A stretch of 64,000 nucleotides of DNA from Albimonas sp963816545 (GTDB lineage Bacteria; Pseudomonadota; Alphaproteobacteria; Rhodobacterales; Rhodobacteraceae): contig CAWFLE010000005.1 in NCBI GenBank assembly GCA_963816545.1, positions 186,001 through 250,000 of the forward strand. Reading direction: 5' to 3'. A program made the position numbers and the translations under genes. Within the stretch, counting starts at the first letter, position 1. The number at the start of each line of letters is the position of its first letter. Of this stretch, positions 8,105 to 17,162 are shown piece by piece. The notes below the pieces were generated by a model. The model saw only the letters and a list, made by a program, of their open reading frames with translations, was not told the DNA's origin and made no database searches.

Positions 8105-9033
8105 CAGCCCTTCCGGTCCCAGTCGAGCCCCATGTTCTCGTAGCGCTCCCGTTCGTCCTGCCAGTTGGGCCGGACGCGGACCTCGAGGAACAGGTGCACC
8201 TCGCGCTCCAGGAAGGCCTTGATCTCGCCCCGCGCGGCCTGGCCCACGGACTTGATCGTCTCCCCCCGGTTGCCGAGCACGATCCCCCGGTGCCCGTCGC
8301 GCATCACGTAGATCACCTGCTGGATGCGGACCGAGCCGTCCTTGCGCTCCTCCCACTCCTCGGTCTCCACGGTCAGCTCGTAGGGCAGCTCCTGGTGGAG
8401 GCGCAGGGTCAGCTTCTCGCGCGTCATCTCGGCGGCGATGTTGCGCATGGGCGCGTCGGCGATCTGGTCCTCGGGGTAGTGCCACGGCCCCTCGGGCACC
8501 TGCTCCGCCAGCCAGCGCTTGAGGTCGTCGCAGCCATGCCCCCGCTCGGCGGAGATCATGAAGGTCGCGGCGAAGTCCCGGCGGGCGTTCAGCTTCTCCG
8601 ACAGCGCCAGAAGCTCCGGCGCCTTCACCCGGTCGATCTTGTTGATCGCGAGCGCCACCGTCCGCCCGCCGGAGCGTTCGTCCAGCGCGGCGAGGATCTC
8701 CTCCACCCCCTCGGTGACGCCGCGATGCGCCTCCACCAGCAGGACCACCACGTCGGCGTCTTCCGCCCCCGTCCAGGCGGCGGCGACCATGGCGCGGTCG
8801 AGCCTGCGCCGCGGGCGGAACAGGCCGGGCGTGTCCACGAACACGATCTGCGACGCGCCCTCCAGCGCCACGCCCCGGATGCGCGCCCGCGTGGTCTGAA
8901 CCTTGTGGGTGACGATGGAGACCTTGGCCCCCACCATCCGGTTCATCAGCGTGGACTTGCCCGCGTTGGGCTCCCCGATCAGGGCGACGAAGCCGCAGCG
9001 GGCGCCCTCGGGCGAGGTGATCTCATCGGTCAT
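8104..9033 (-). CDS. era: GTPase Era
   Basis: A 309-residue GTPase that binds 16S rRNA and helps 30S maturation. The G1 motif is GEPNAGKS, the switch region contains TTRARIRGV, G3 is DTPGLF, G4 is NKID and G5 is SAERG. The C-terminal KH domain carries VIYVMRDGHRGIVLGNRGETIK. It overlaps rnc by four bases (ATGA) and is followed by DUF1491. Expression coupled to rnc is a widely conserved arrangement. Confidence 0.97.
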   Translation of the reverse strand: MTDEITSPEGARCGFVALIGEPNAGKSTLMNRMVGAKVSIVTHKVQTTRARIRGVALEGASQIVFVDTPGLFRPRRRLDRAMVAAAWTGAEDADVVVLLVEAHRGVTEGVEEILAALDERSGGRTVALAINKIDRVKAPELLALSEKLNARRDFAATFMISAERGHGCDDLKRWLAEQVPEGPWHYPEDQIADAPMRNIAAEMTREKLTLRLHQELPYELTVETEEWEERKDGSVRIQQVIYVMRDGHRGIVLGNRGETIKSVGQAARGEIKAFLEREVHLFLEVRVRPNWQDERERYENMGLDWDRKG

Positions 9034-9725
9034 GGGCGGTCTTCCAGTCTGACGAGCAGGGCCTTGGCGGCCTCCTGCTGGGCGGCGCGCTTGGACGGGG
9101 CGCGGCCCTCGGCCTCGGTCCCGTCCGCAAGCCGTGCGGAGATGGTGAATTCGGGGGCGTGGTCGGGGCCCGACCGCCCCCGCTCCTCGTAGGTCGGGGG
9201 GGCGAGGCCGCGCGCCTGCGCCCATTCCTGCACGGCGGTCTTCGCGTCGGCCCGGGTGCGGGCGGCGGCGGCGACGCGGTCTCCCCACGCGGTCAGGATC
9301 GCCTCGCGCGCGGTCTCCATTCCGGCGTCGAGGAAGATCGCCGCGATCAGCGCCTCCATGGCGTCGCCCAGCACCGCCGGCCGCCGGCGCCCGCCGGCCA
9401 GCGACTCGGACCGCCCGAGCCGGAGCATGAGGCCGAGGCCCAGCTCCTCCGCCACCTCGGCGCAGGTCTCCTTGCGCACCAGCGCGTTGAAGCGGGGGGC
9501 GAGGTCGCCCTCGGAGGCCGTCGGGAAGCGGTCGAACACCGCCTGCGCGATCACGAGGCCGAGCACCCGGTCGCCCAGGAACTCCAGCCGCTGGTTGTCC
9601 GGGCGGGCCTTGGAGGAGGCGGAGGGGTGGGTCAGCGCCTCGTCCAGCGTCGGCGAGGGGCGGACCTCCACGCCGAGGCGCGCCGAGAGGGCCGCGGCAT
9701 GGGCGGCGAGGTCGCGGCGGCTCAT
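9030..9725 (-). CDS. rnc: ribonuclease III
   Basis: A 231-residue double-strand-specific endoribonuclease for rRNA and mRNA processing. The catalytic domain has the signature RLEFLGDRVLGLVIA (the family's ERLEFLGD box) and the second acidic site in LGDAMEALIAAIFLDAG. The C-terminal dsRNA-binding domain runs from about residue 155 (TAVQEWAQARG) to RAAQQEAAKALL. Located between lepB and era. Confidence 0.97.
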   Translation of the reverse strand: MSRRDLAAHAAALSARLGVEVRPSPTLDEALTHPSASSKARPDNQRLEFLGDRVLGLVIAQAVFDRFPTASEGDLAPRFNALVRKETCAEVAEELGLGLMLRLGRSESLAGGRRRPAVLGDAMEALIAAIFLDAGMETAREAILTAWGDRVAAAARTRADAKTAVQEWAQARGLAPPTYEERGRSGPDHAPEFTISARLADGTEAEGRAPSKRAAQQEAAKALLVRLEDRP

Positions 9726-9791
9726 CGCGCGCAGGGAGAAGATGCGGAGGTCATGCGGGGGAAGTCGCGGAACGCGCGCCCCGCGTCAAGG

Positions 9792-10553
9792 TCACTCGAT
9801 GACGACGAAGAAGCGGTCGGCGCGCCAGTTCCACACCTGCCAGAAGGCGCCGCCGAAGCTGAGCGCGATCAGGTCGGCCCGGCCCACGAGATTCTCGAAC
9901 GGCACCATGCCCACGGACTGGCGGCTGTCGTTGGAATTGTCGCGGTTGTCGCCCATGAAGAAATACTGGCCCTCGGGGACCGTGAACTCCCGCGTGTTGT
10001 CCATCGGGCCGCGGTTGTCGTCGGCGTTGAGGATGAGGTGATCCACCCCGTTGGGCAGCGTCTCGATGTAGCGCTCCTTGAGGCACATCACCTCGCCGTC
10101 CACTCGCGGGTAGGAGAGGCAGGCGAGGGAATGGCCCTGGATCACCGGCTCGAGGAACTCTCCGGCGGCGCGCTGGGGCGCGGCCTCGCCGTTGATGTAG
10201 AGCACGCCCTCGCGCACCTGGACCGTGTCGCCGGGCAGGCCGATCAGGCGCTTGACGTAGTCCTCGTTGCTGCGGGGATGCTTGAAGACGATGACGTCGC
10301 CGCGATCGGGCTCCGAGGCGAAGAAGCGGCCGTCGATCGGCATGGCCGAGAACGGGAAGGAGTGCCGGGAATAGCCGTAGGCGAACTTGGAGACGAACAG
10401 GAAGTCCCCGATCAGCAGCGTCGATTTCATGGACCCCGACGGGATCCAGAACGGCTGGAACAGGAAGCTTCGGAAGACCGCGGCGATGAGCAGCGCGTAG
10501 ACGATGGTCTTGAGGAGCTCCCAGAACCCCTCCTTCTTCTCGGCCTTCGCCAT
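9792..10553 (-). CDS. lepB: signal peptidase I
   Basis: A 253-residue membrane protease that removes signal peptides from exported proteins. After one transmembrane segment (residues about 13-32) come box B with the catalytic serine in PSGSMKSTLLIGD, box D with the lysine in GDVIVFKHP...DYVKRLIGLPGD, and box E GDNRDNSNDSR. The start at 10553 places the transmembrane segment near the N terminus as usual. It is part of the pdxJ-acpS-lepB-rnc-era cluster. Confidence 0.95.
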   Translation of the reverse strand: MAKAEKKEGFWELLKTIVYALLIAAVFRSFLFQPFWIPSGSMKSTLLIGDFLFVSKFAYGYSRHSFPFSAMPIDGRFFASEPDRGDVIVFKHPRSNEDYVKRLIGLPGDTVQVREGVLYINGEAAPQRAAGEFLEPVIQGHSLACLSYPRVDGEVMCLKERYIETLPNGVDHLILNADDNRGPMDNTREFTVPEGQYFFMGDNRDNSNDSRQSVGMVPFENLVGRADLIALSFGGAFWQVWNWRADRFFVVIE

Positions 10554-10637
10554 GCGTGCTGGTCCCCGTGGTCGCGGCCGGGCGGGCCCGGCGGGCAGGG
10601 CGTTTTCGCCGCCGCTCCGCGCCAAGTCAAGCGACGC

Positions 10638-11069
10638 TCAGCCGCGGGCGGGGTAGGGGACGGGCGGCGTGCCGGGGGGGACCGCCTCGATCACCACGAA
10701 GGCCTGCGCGTAGGGGGGATCGTCGGTCATGGTGACGTGGATGCGGCCTTCCCAGCCCTCGGGGACCAGGTGCAGGAATCGGGCCTTGGCGCCGCCTTCG
10801 AGCAGCATGGTGGGCTGGCCGGAGCGGATGTTCACCACGCCCATCTCGCGCCAGGCGACCCCCATGCGCAGGCCGGTGCCGAGCGCCTTGGAGCAGGCCT
10901 CCTTCGCCGCCCAGCGGCGGGCGTAGGAGCCGGTGCGGTCGGCGCGGCGGTCGGAGCGGGCGCGCTCCACCTCGGTGAAGACGCGGTTGAGGAAGCGCTC
11001 GCCGAAGCGGTCGATGGTCTTCTGGATGCGGCGGATGTCGGCGATGTCGGAGCCGAGGCCTACGATCAT
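10638..11069 (-). CDS. acpS: holo-[acyl-carrier-protein] synthase
   Basis: A 143-residue phosphopantetheinyl transferase that activates acyl carrier protein. It shows the family's N-terminal GLGSDIADIRRIQ with the Mg-binding Asp, the FTEVE box and RWAAKEACSKALGTG with the second metal-binding Glu. Length is normal for the family, with a proline-rich tail. It sits between the LysE-like gene and lepB, all on the minus strand. Confidence 0.95.
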   Translation of the reverse strand: MIVGLGSDIADIRRIQKTIDRFGERFLNRVFTEVERARSDRRADRTGSYARRWAAKEACSKALGTGLRMGVAWREMGVVNIRSGQPTMLLEGGAKARFLHLVPEGWEGRIHVTMTDDPPYAQAFVVIEAVPPGTPPVPYPARG

Positions 11070-11137
11070 GGGGCGGTTTCCGGGCGTCTGCGATGCGTCT
11101 GCAAAGCGTATGGCAAGCGTATGGCGTGAAGGCCGAT

Positions 11138-11765
11138 CTAGCGCGAGAGCCCGCCGGTCAACAACGCGAGGCCGGCGACGCCGAACACGAGCGCGAAGGT
11201 CCCCTCCAGCGCGCGGCGGGCGCGGGCGTAGGCGGCCATCGCCCAGGGGGTGGAGAACAGGATCGCGTAGCCGAGGAACACCGCGGCCCCGATCAGGGCG
11301 CAGACGCCCACCACCTCGAACAGCGCCAGCGGCGGGGCGTCAGGGCGCACCGCCACGGCGAAGAGGGAGCCCCAGAACAGGATCGCCTTGGGGTTGGTCA
11401 GGTGCAGCCCCAGCCCCTTGAGGTAGAGGAGCCTGAGCCCGGCCGCGGAGACGGGGCGCGCGGGCGGCGGCGCCCGGCGCAGCGCCGAGCGGGCGGAGCG
11501 GAAGCCGAGCCACAGCAGGTATCCCGCGCCGGCGTAGCGCACCCCCTGCAGCGCCCACGGATGGGCGAGCATTAGCGCCGACATGCCGAAAGCCGCGGCC
11601 AGCGCCCACGAGATGGAGCCCGTGAGCACGCCCGAGGCGAACGCCAGCGCCACGCGCCGCCCCGAGGCTGCGGCGGTGGCGGCGATCGCCATGACCGAGG
11701 GGCCCGGGGAGAGGACGGTCGCGAGGTAGATGGCGGCGATGGCGGCTGAGTTCGGCCGGGGTCAC
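11138..11765 (-). CDS. LysE family exporter, one-base frameshift near its start as read
   Basis: As read, the intact frame begins only at 11692 and lacks the first helix. Removing one base from the GAGTTC at 11748-11753 joins a GTG start at 11765 (MTPADS) to AAIAAIYLATVLSPGPSV, the expected LysE/RhtB N terminus, giving 208 residues. About six hydrophobic segments and the motif LHLTNPKAILFWGS support a LysE-type amino-acid or metabolite exporter. The extra base duplicates the adenine of a GANTC site (see findings), so I regard the gene as probably intact in the organism. Confidence 0.75.
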
Positions 11766-12108
11766 GGGCGAGGCGCCCCCTGGCCGGCCCCGACCCCGCC
11801 CTCCCCCGCAGGCCGCGGAGGGGGCGCGGGATGGCGTGCGGCGTGGCCTTCGTCGCAGGTCGGTCCCGCCTGCCGCCCGCCCACGCGCGCCCGCAGGGCG
11901 CCTGCGCCCAACGGGAGGCGCGGCTGCGCCGAAGGCGCAGGCGAAGCCGACGGGCGGGAGAACCCGGTCCTCCGGGAGCGGACGGCAGGGGCGGGCGCGG
12001 GACGCACGACGGCAGGGGCGGGCGCGGGACGCACGACGGCAGGAAAGCGTGCGGGCGCGGGGCGGCCGGCGGCGGGGGAGGGCGCCGGCGCGGGGCGCCC
12101 GGCGGGGG
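11766..12108. other. 343-base gene-free spacer, GC-rich
   Basis: The gap between pdxJ and the LysE-like gene is very GC-rich and breaks the usual pdxJ-acpS adjacency. Open frames cross it on both strands, but their products are Pro/Ala/Arg low-complexity and lack start signals. The only structure I see is the 27-base tandem repeat listed separately. Confidence 0.55.
11982..12044. repeat. 27-base tandem repeat, two full copies plus a partial third
   Basis: A 27-base unit beginning ACGGCAGGGGCGGGCG is repeated exactly at 11982-12008 and 12009-12035; a third copy begins at 12036 and breaks off after ACGGCAGG. It lies in the spacer between pdxJ and the LysE-like gene. A minus-strand reading would give repeated PAPAPAVVR units, but no gene is supported. 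Confidence 0.85.
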
Positions 12109-12891
12109 TCACGCGGCGCCCTCGCCGAAGGCGTCGCGGCGCGCCTGGTCCATCACCGAGCGCATCCGCCGGATGGCGCTGTCGAGGCCGGAGAAGATCG
12201 CCTCGCCCACCAGGAAGTGGCCGATGTTCAGCTCCATCACCTGGGGGAAGGCGGCGACGGGAGGGGCGGTCTCGTAGGTCAGGCCGTGGCCCGCATGAAC
12301 CTCGAGCCCGAGGGACTGGGCGAGGGCCGACATCTCCCGCAGGCGGGCGAGTTCGGCGTCGCGGTCGGCCTCGCGCCCCTCGTGGTGGGCGTCGCAATAG
12401 GCGCCGGTGTGGAGCTCGATCACCGGCGCGCCGATGCGGGCGGCGGCTTCGATCTGGCGGGCGTCGGCGGCGATGAAGATCGACACCCGGCAGCCGGCGT
12501 CCCGGAGGGGGGCGATGAAATGGGCGAGGCGGTTCTCCTCCTTCGCCACCTCGAGGCCGCCCTCGGTGGTCCGCTCCTCCCGCTTCTCGGGCACGATGCA
12601 GACGGCGTGGGGGCGGTGGCGCAGCGCGATGGCCTGCATCTCCTCGGTCGCGGCCATCTCGAAGTTGAGGGGCAGGGTCAGCTCGCGCGCCAGCGCCGCG
12701 ATGTCGCGGTCGGTGATGTGGCGGCGATCCTCGCGCAGGTGGGCGGTGATGCCGTCGGCGCCGGCGGCCTCGGCGATGCGGGCGGCGCGGATCGGGTCCG
12801 GGTGCTCGCCGCCCCGCGCATTGCGGATGGTGGCGACGTGGTCGATGTTCACGCCGAGGCGGAGGCGGCCGAGGGGGCGGTCGAGGGGCAT
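12109..12891 (-). CDS. pdxJ: pyridoxine 5'-phosphate synthase
   Basis: A 260-residue TIM-barrel enzyme that joins 1-deoxyxylulose 5-phosphate and 3-amino-2-oxopropyl phosphate to form pyridoxine 5'-phosphate. Conserved stretches are RLGVNIDHVATIRNARG, GADGITAHLREDRRHI, LNFEMAATEEM, VCIVPEKREE, ELHTGAYC and the phosphate-binding ELNIGHFLVGEAIF. Length matches the family. It is separated from acpS by the LysE-like gene and a repeat-bearing spacer. Confidence 0.97.
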   Translation of the reverse strand: MPLDRPLGRLRLGVNIDHVATIRNARGGEHPDPIRAARIAEAAGADGITAHLREDRRHITDRDIAALARELTLPLNFEMAATEEMQAIALRHRPHAVCIVPEKREERTTEGGLEVAKEENRLAHFIAPLRDAGCRVSIFIAADARQIEAAARIGAPVIELHTGAYCDAHHEGREADRDAELARLREMSALAQSLGLEVHAGHGLTYETAPPVAAFPQVMELNIGHFLVGEAIFSGLDSAIRRMRSVMDQARRDAFGEGAA

Positions 12892-12966
12892 CGCGTCATT
12901 CCCGTGCGGTTTGCGGGTCCGGGAAGGACCATAAGGGACGCGGAGGGCCTTGTCTCGGGGGGAGGC

Positions 12967-13587
12967 TCAGCGGGCGCCGTCGCCGGCGGGATCCTCGTTG
13001 CGGGCCTGGGTCCGCGCCTCCTTGGCGGCCTTCCGACGCTCCGCCGCCTGTCGCATCCGCTCCTTCGCCCGCGCCATCAGCTTGAGGCGACGGCGGGCCT
13101 GGTAGGCGGCGATCAGCGGGCGCACCACGAAATAGGCCAGCGTGGAGGCCGCGAGGCCGGGCAGGAAGCCGCCCACGATGTAGGGCACGAAGATCGCGTC
13201 GATGTTGTGCCAGAGCCAGCCGAAGCTCCAGCCCGCGCCGGGATCCCGGAACTCGATCCCGGTGATCCGGCGCCCCATCCACAGCGAGGCGGCGGCGATG
13301 AACGGAAAGGTCACCGGGTTGCCGACGAAGGTGCCGACGGCCGAGGCCAGCACGTTGCCGCGCACCACCAGCGCCAGCGCGGCGCCGGCGATGAAGTGGA
13401 AGCCGAAGAAGGGCGTGAAGGAGGCCTGCACCCCGGCCGCGAAGCCGAGCGCGATGCGGTGGGGGCTGTCGGGCAGCCGCTGCATCCGCTTGCCCAGATA
13501 GGCGTAGCCGCGCCGCCAGCCCTTGCGGGGCGACAGGAACTCCCTCACGCGGTCCCGGAGGGGCTGGGGCTCGCGTCGGCGGAACAC
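12967..13587 (-). CDS. DUF2062 family membrane protein
   Basis: A 206-residue protein whose centre (about residues 40-170) has the DUF2062 pattern: PHRIALGFAAGVQASFTPFFGFHF, VRGNVLASAVGTFVGNPVTF and FVPYIVGGFLPG, with three hydrophobic segments. The tail is highly basic and alanine-rich. I chose the GTG at 13587 because it follows the relA/spoT stop by four bases; a longer open frame starts inside relA/spoT. The function of DUF2062 is not known. Confidence 0.85.
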   Translation of the reverse strand: MFRRREPQPLRDRVREFLSPRKGWRRGYAYLGKRMQRLPDSPHRIALGFAAGVQASFTPFFGFHFIAGAALALVVRGNVLASAVGTFVGNPVTFPFIAAASLWMGRRITGIEFRDPGAGWSFGWLWHNIDAIFVPYIVGGFLPGLAASTLAYFVVRPLIAAYQARRRLKLMARAKERMRQAAERRKAAKEARTQARNEDPAGDGAR

Positions 13588-13591
13588 CGCG

Positions 13592-15877
13592 TCAGCCGCC
13601 GGAGCCGGCGGCGGGCGCCCGCGCCGGCGCCGCGGGCGGGGCCTGGCGCGCGAGACGGGCGCCGCCGCCCGGGGGCTGGGGGCGGCCGTCGGCCGCGGGC
13701 CCCCCGGCATGGGCGGCCGAGGCGGCCGGCGCCGCGCCCGAATCGGCGGCGAGCATCACCCGGCGCGCCTCATGCACCATCGGCTGGGCGTTCAGCATGG
13801 TCACGATCTGGGAGACATGCTTCACGTCCCGAACCTCCAGGTCGATGCGCGCGCGGTAGAAGTCCGGCTTGCGCTCCGTAAACTCGAGCTGGGTTATATC
13901 CGCGTTAAGATCGGCGATCACCTTGCACACCGTCGCAAGCGCCCCCGTCTCATGCGCGAAGGTCAGCGACACCGAGGTCTGGTGCGGCTGCGTGCGCGCG
14001 GTCTCCGGGTCCCAGCGCAGGTCCACCCAGGCTTCGGGCTGATCCTCGAACGCGGCGAGGGTGGGGCAGTCGATGGCGTGAACGGTGACGCCCTTGCCGC
14101 GCACCGCGATGCCCACGATGCGGTCTCCGGGGACGGGCTGGCAGCATTCGCCGAAGCGGACCTTGCGGGCGCGCGAGACGCCGGTGACCGCGGGCCGGCC
14201 GTCCGGGTCGGGCGCGAGCGGCGCCTCCCAGGTCTGCTCCTTGGGGTAGAGCGAGGCGAGGATCTGCGAGGCGGAGATCTCGGCGGCCCCGACGGACTGG
14301 AGCAGGTCGTCCGCCTCAGGGTGCCCCAGCTTCGAGGCGGCGAGGCCGAGGGCCTTCTTCGTGAGCTGCTTGCCCAGGCGCTCGAAGGCCTGGGTGACGA
14401 TGCCGCGGCCGATGCGGATGTCGGCCTCCCGCCGCTCGGCCCTCAGCGCGCGGCGGATGGCCTGCTTGGCGCGGCCGGTGACGGCCATCTCCTCCCACGC
14501 GGGCTGGGGGCGCTGCGCCTCGGCGCGGATGATCTCCACGGTCTGGCCGTTGCGCAGGCTGGTCGAAAGGGGCGTGCGCCGGCCGTCCACCTTGGCGCCC
14601 ACGCAGGAGTCGCCGATGCGGGTGTGGATCGAGTAGGCGAAGTCGATGGGCGTCGCGCCGCGGGGCAGGTTGATGACCCGGCCCTTCGGGGTGAAGCAGA
14701 ACACCTGGTCCTGGAACATGTCGAGCTTCACATGTTCGAGGAATTCGTTGGGGTTCTCGGCGTTGCGGAACTCGTCCGTGAGCTGGCGCAGCCAGGTGAA
14801 GGGGTCGACGGTGAAGCGGTTCTCCTTCCGCACGCCGTTCTTGTAGGCCCAGTGGGCGGCGACGCCGGATTCGGCGACCTCGTGCATCTCCCGCGTGCGG
14901 ATCTGCACCTCCACGCGCTTGGCGTTGCGGCCCGAGACGGTGGTGTGCAGGGAGCGGTAGCCGTTGGTCTTGGGCGTGGAGATGTAGTCCTTGAACCGCC
15001 CCGGCACCGCCGTCCAGCGGCGGTGGACGGCGCCGAGCGCGCGGTAGCAGTCGGTCTCCGAGCCGCAGATGATGCGGAAGCCGTAGATGTCCGAGAGGCG
15101 GCCGAACTCCTGCCCCTTCTCCTCCATCTTGCGCCAGATGGCGAAGGGGCGCTTTTCGCGGCCCGTGACCTCGGCCGGGACGCCCTCCTGCGCGAGGACG
15201 GCGCGGATGTCCTCGATGATCTGGGGGATGACGTCGCCGGTGTCCTGCTTCAGCCCCACGAAGCGGCGCATGATCGAATCGCGGCCGCGGGGGTTGAGAA
15301 CCTTGAAGCTCAGGTCCTCCAGCTCGTCGCGCATGGACTGCATGCCCATGCGGCCGGCGAGGGGGGCGAAGATCTCCATGGTCTCGCGCGCCTTGCGCTC
15401 CTGCTTCTCGGGGCGCAGGTGCGAGATGGTGCGCATGTTGTGCAGCCGGTCCGCGAGCTTCACCAGCAGGACGCGCACGTCACGGGACATGGCGATCAGC
15501 AGCTTGCGCAGGTTCTCAGCCTGCTCCGTCTCCTTGGAGGAGAGCTTGAGCTTGGAGATCTTGGTGACGCCGTCCACCAACTCGGCCACCTCCTCGCCGA
15601 ATTCCTCGGCGATGGTGGCGTAGGTGACGCCGGGGCAATCCTCGATGGTGTCGTGGAGGAGCGCGGTGGCGATGGTGGCGTCATCGAGCCTGAGTTCGGT
15701 CAGGATGCCTGCGACGGCCACGGGGTGGCCGAAATACGGCTCCCCGGACGCGCGCCGCTGGTCGGCATGGGCGCGCGCGCCGAAGACGTAGGCGGCGTTG
15801 AGCAGGCCTTCGTCGGTGTTCGGATTATAGACGAGGACCCGCTCGATCAGTTCGAACTGACGGAGAATCTCGCCCAC
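13592..15877 (-). CDS. relA/spoT (rsh): bifunctional (p)ppGpp synthetase/hydrolase (RelA/SpoT homologue)
   Basis: A 761-residue stringent-response enzyme. The N-terminal HD hydrolase domain is intact (GHPVAVA, LLHDTIED, NMRTI). It is followed by the synthetase domain (about residues 235-350, RLSDIYGFRIICGSE), a TGS domain beginning VFCFTPKGRVINLP, the RIS/zinc-finger region (GECCQPVPGDRIVG) and an ACT domain near the end. Both activities look possible. The last 45 residues are Pro/Ala-rich low complexity. It lies directly downstream of rpoZ, as in most alphaproteobacteria. Confidence 0.95.
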   Translation of the reverse strand: MGEILRQFELIERVLVYNPNTDEGLLNAAYVFGARAHADQRRASGEPYFGHPVAVAGILTELRLDDATIATALLHDTIEDCPGVTYATIAEEFGEEVAELVDGVTKISKLKLSSKETEQAENLRKLLIAMSRDVRVLLVKLADRLHNMRTISHLRPEKQERKARETMEIFAPLAGRMGMQSMRDELEDLSFKVLNPRGRDSIMRRFVGLKQDTGDVIPQIIEDIRAVLAQEGVPAEVTGREKRPFAIWRKMEEKGQEFGRLSDIYGFRIICGSETDCYRALGAVHRRWTAVPGRFKDYISTPKTNGYRSLHTTVSGRNAKRVEVQIRTREMHEVAESGVAAHWAYKNGVRKENRFTVDPFTWLRQLTDEFRNAENPNEFLEHVKLDMFQDQVFCFTPKGRVINLPRGATPIDFAYSIHTRIGDSCVGAKVDGRRTPLSTSLRNGQTVEIIRAEAQRPQPAWEEMAVTGRAKQAIRRALRAERREADIRIGRGIVTQAFERLGKQLTKKALGLAASKLGHPEADDLLQSVGAAEISASQILASLYPKEQTWEAPLAPDPDGRPAVTGVSRARKVRFGECCQPVPGDRIVGIAVRGKGVTVHAIDCPTLAAFEDQPEAWVDLRWDPETARTQPHQTSVSLTFAHETGALATVCKVIADLNADITQLEFTERKPDFYRARIDLEVRDVKHVSQIVTMLNAQPMVHEARRVMLAADSGAAPAASAAHAGGPAADGRPQPPGGGARLARQAPPAAPARAPAAGSGG

Positions 15878-15908
15878 CTGGCCCTCCCGACGACGCGGAG
15901 ACGGGGTT

Positions 15909-16268
15909 TCAGCCCTTCTCCTTGTCCTGCTCCGCCATCAGAGCGCGCAGAAGCTGCTCCTCCGAGATGTCCTCCACCGGATTGTCCGGCTCCGCGCCGC
16001 CCATCAGCAGGGCCATGGAGTCCTCTTCGGGCTCGTCGACCTCGATGTGGCGCTGGTAGGACTGGATCAGGCCTTCCTGCAGGTCGTCGGTGGTCAGGGT
16101 CTCGTCCGCGATCTCGCGGAGCGCGACGACCGGGTTCTTGTCGTTGTCGCGGTCGATCGTGATCTCGGCGCCCGTGGAAATGGCGCGCGCGCGATGGGCG
16201 GCGAGCATGACCAGTTCGAAGCGGTTCGGGACCTTGTCGACGCAATCCTCGACGGTGACGCGGGCCAT
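15909..16268 (-). CDS. rpoZ: RNA polymerase omega subunit
   Basis: A 119-residue subunit that aids RNA polymerase assembly. The N terminus MARVTVEDCVDKVPNRFELVMLAA and NPVVALREIADETL are typical of omega; the acidic tail is an alphaproteobacterial extension. The longer open frame reaching 16562 was rejected because the family starts at MARVT. It sits 31 bases upstream of relA/spoT, probably co-transcribed. Confidence 0.96.
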   Translation of the reverse strand: MARVTVEDCVDKVPNRFELVMLAAHRARAISTGAEITIDRDNDKNPVVALREIADETLTTDDLQEGLIQSYQRHIEVDEPEEDSMALLMGGAEPDNPVEDISEEQLLRALMAEQDKEKG

Positions 16269-16586
16269 GGCTGACGACTCCGGTGGCTGCCTCGGGGGAA
16301 CGGAGTAGTTATTCGGGACGCAGCCTCGACGCAAGGGCGGCGTGAGGAAAACCTGATGCGGCATCAGGGCCGGCGCCCGGGGTGGTGCGGCGAAAAGCCC
16401 GGAACGCGGAAAACGACGGCGGCTCAGCCGTTTCGCACATCGGTTTGGCGAGGGGTACGCTGTTTTGGCCTCGTTCTCGCCTTTGTGTTTGTTGCACCCT
16501 GCGCCGGCATACATAGGGTGCGCGCGCCCGCAGAACCAATTCGCCAAAGCGGCGCTGCGCATTCAAGGGCCGGAAAAGGAGTTTGC
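16269..16586. other. 318-base divergent intergenic region rpoZ / NYN gene
   Basis: This region should hold both promoters. Two inverted repeats are visible: CCTGATG (16352-16358) with CATCAGG (16362-16368), and GCACCCT (16494-16500) with AGGGTGC (16515-16521), the latter around TACATA. A GACTC lies just upstream of rpoZ. I see no open frame with coding character. Confidence 0.5.
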
Positions 16587-17162
16587 ATGTTCTATCGCGA
16601 CGAAAGGCTGGCCCTGTTCATCGACGGGTCCAACCTCTACGCGGCGGCGAAGGCGTTGGGCTTCGACATCGACTACAAGCTGCTGCGCAACGAGTTCATG
16701 CGTCGCGGAAAACTTGTTCGCGCGTTCTATTACACCGCGTTGGTCGAGGATCAGGATTATTCCCCGATCCGCCCGCTCGTGGATTGGCTCGACTACAACG
16801 GCTTCACCATGGTCACCAAGCCCGCCAAGGAGTTCACCGACTCCACCGGGCGGCGGAAGATCAAGGGTAACATGGACATCGAGCTCGCGGTCGACGCGAT
16901 GGAGATGGCGGAGCGGATCGACCACATGGTCCTGTTCTCCGGCGACGGGGACTTCCGGCCGCTGGTGGCGGCGGTGCAGCGCAAGGCGGTGCGCGTGTCG
17001 GTGGTCAGCACGATCCGCACCTCGCCCCCGATGATCGCCGACGACCTGCGCCGCCAGGCGGACAACTTCATCGAGCTCGAGGAGCTGAAGGAGATCATCG
17101 GCCGTCCGCCGCGTCCCGTGCGTCCGGTCGAGATCGCGGCGGACAACGACGCCGAGGCGTGA
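16587..17162 (+). CDS. NYN domain protein (LabA/DUF88-like)
   Basis: A 191-residue protein with a PIN-like NYN fold expected to act on RNA. Acidic sites are visible in ALFIDGSNLYAAA, NMDIELAVDAM and LFSGDGDF, followed by VRVSVVSTIRTSPPMIADDLRRQADNFIEL. The ATG at 16587 has AAAAGGA upstream. It overlaps the next gene's GTG start (TGA within GTGA), so the uracil-DNA glycosylase is translated from the same message. Its target is unknown. Confidence 0.85.
   Translation: MFYRDERLALFIDGSNLYAAAKALGFDIDYKLLRNEFMRRGKLVRAFYYTALVEDQDYSPIRPLVDWLDYNGFTMVTKPAKEFTDSTGRRKIKGNMDIELAVDAMEMAERIDHMVLFSGDGDFRPLVAAVQRKAVRVSVVSTIRTSPPMIADDLRRQADNFIELEELKEIIGRPPRPVRPVEIAADNDAEA

Noticed and set aside
11762..12397. 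Minus-strand frame with repeated PAPAPAVVR
   Set aside because: It overlaps pdxJ out of phase and a tandem repeat. It has no conserved sequence or start signal.
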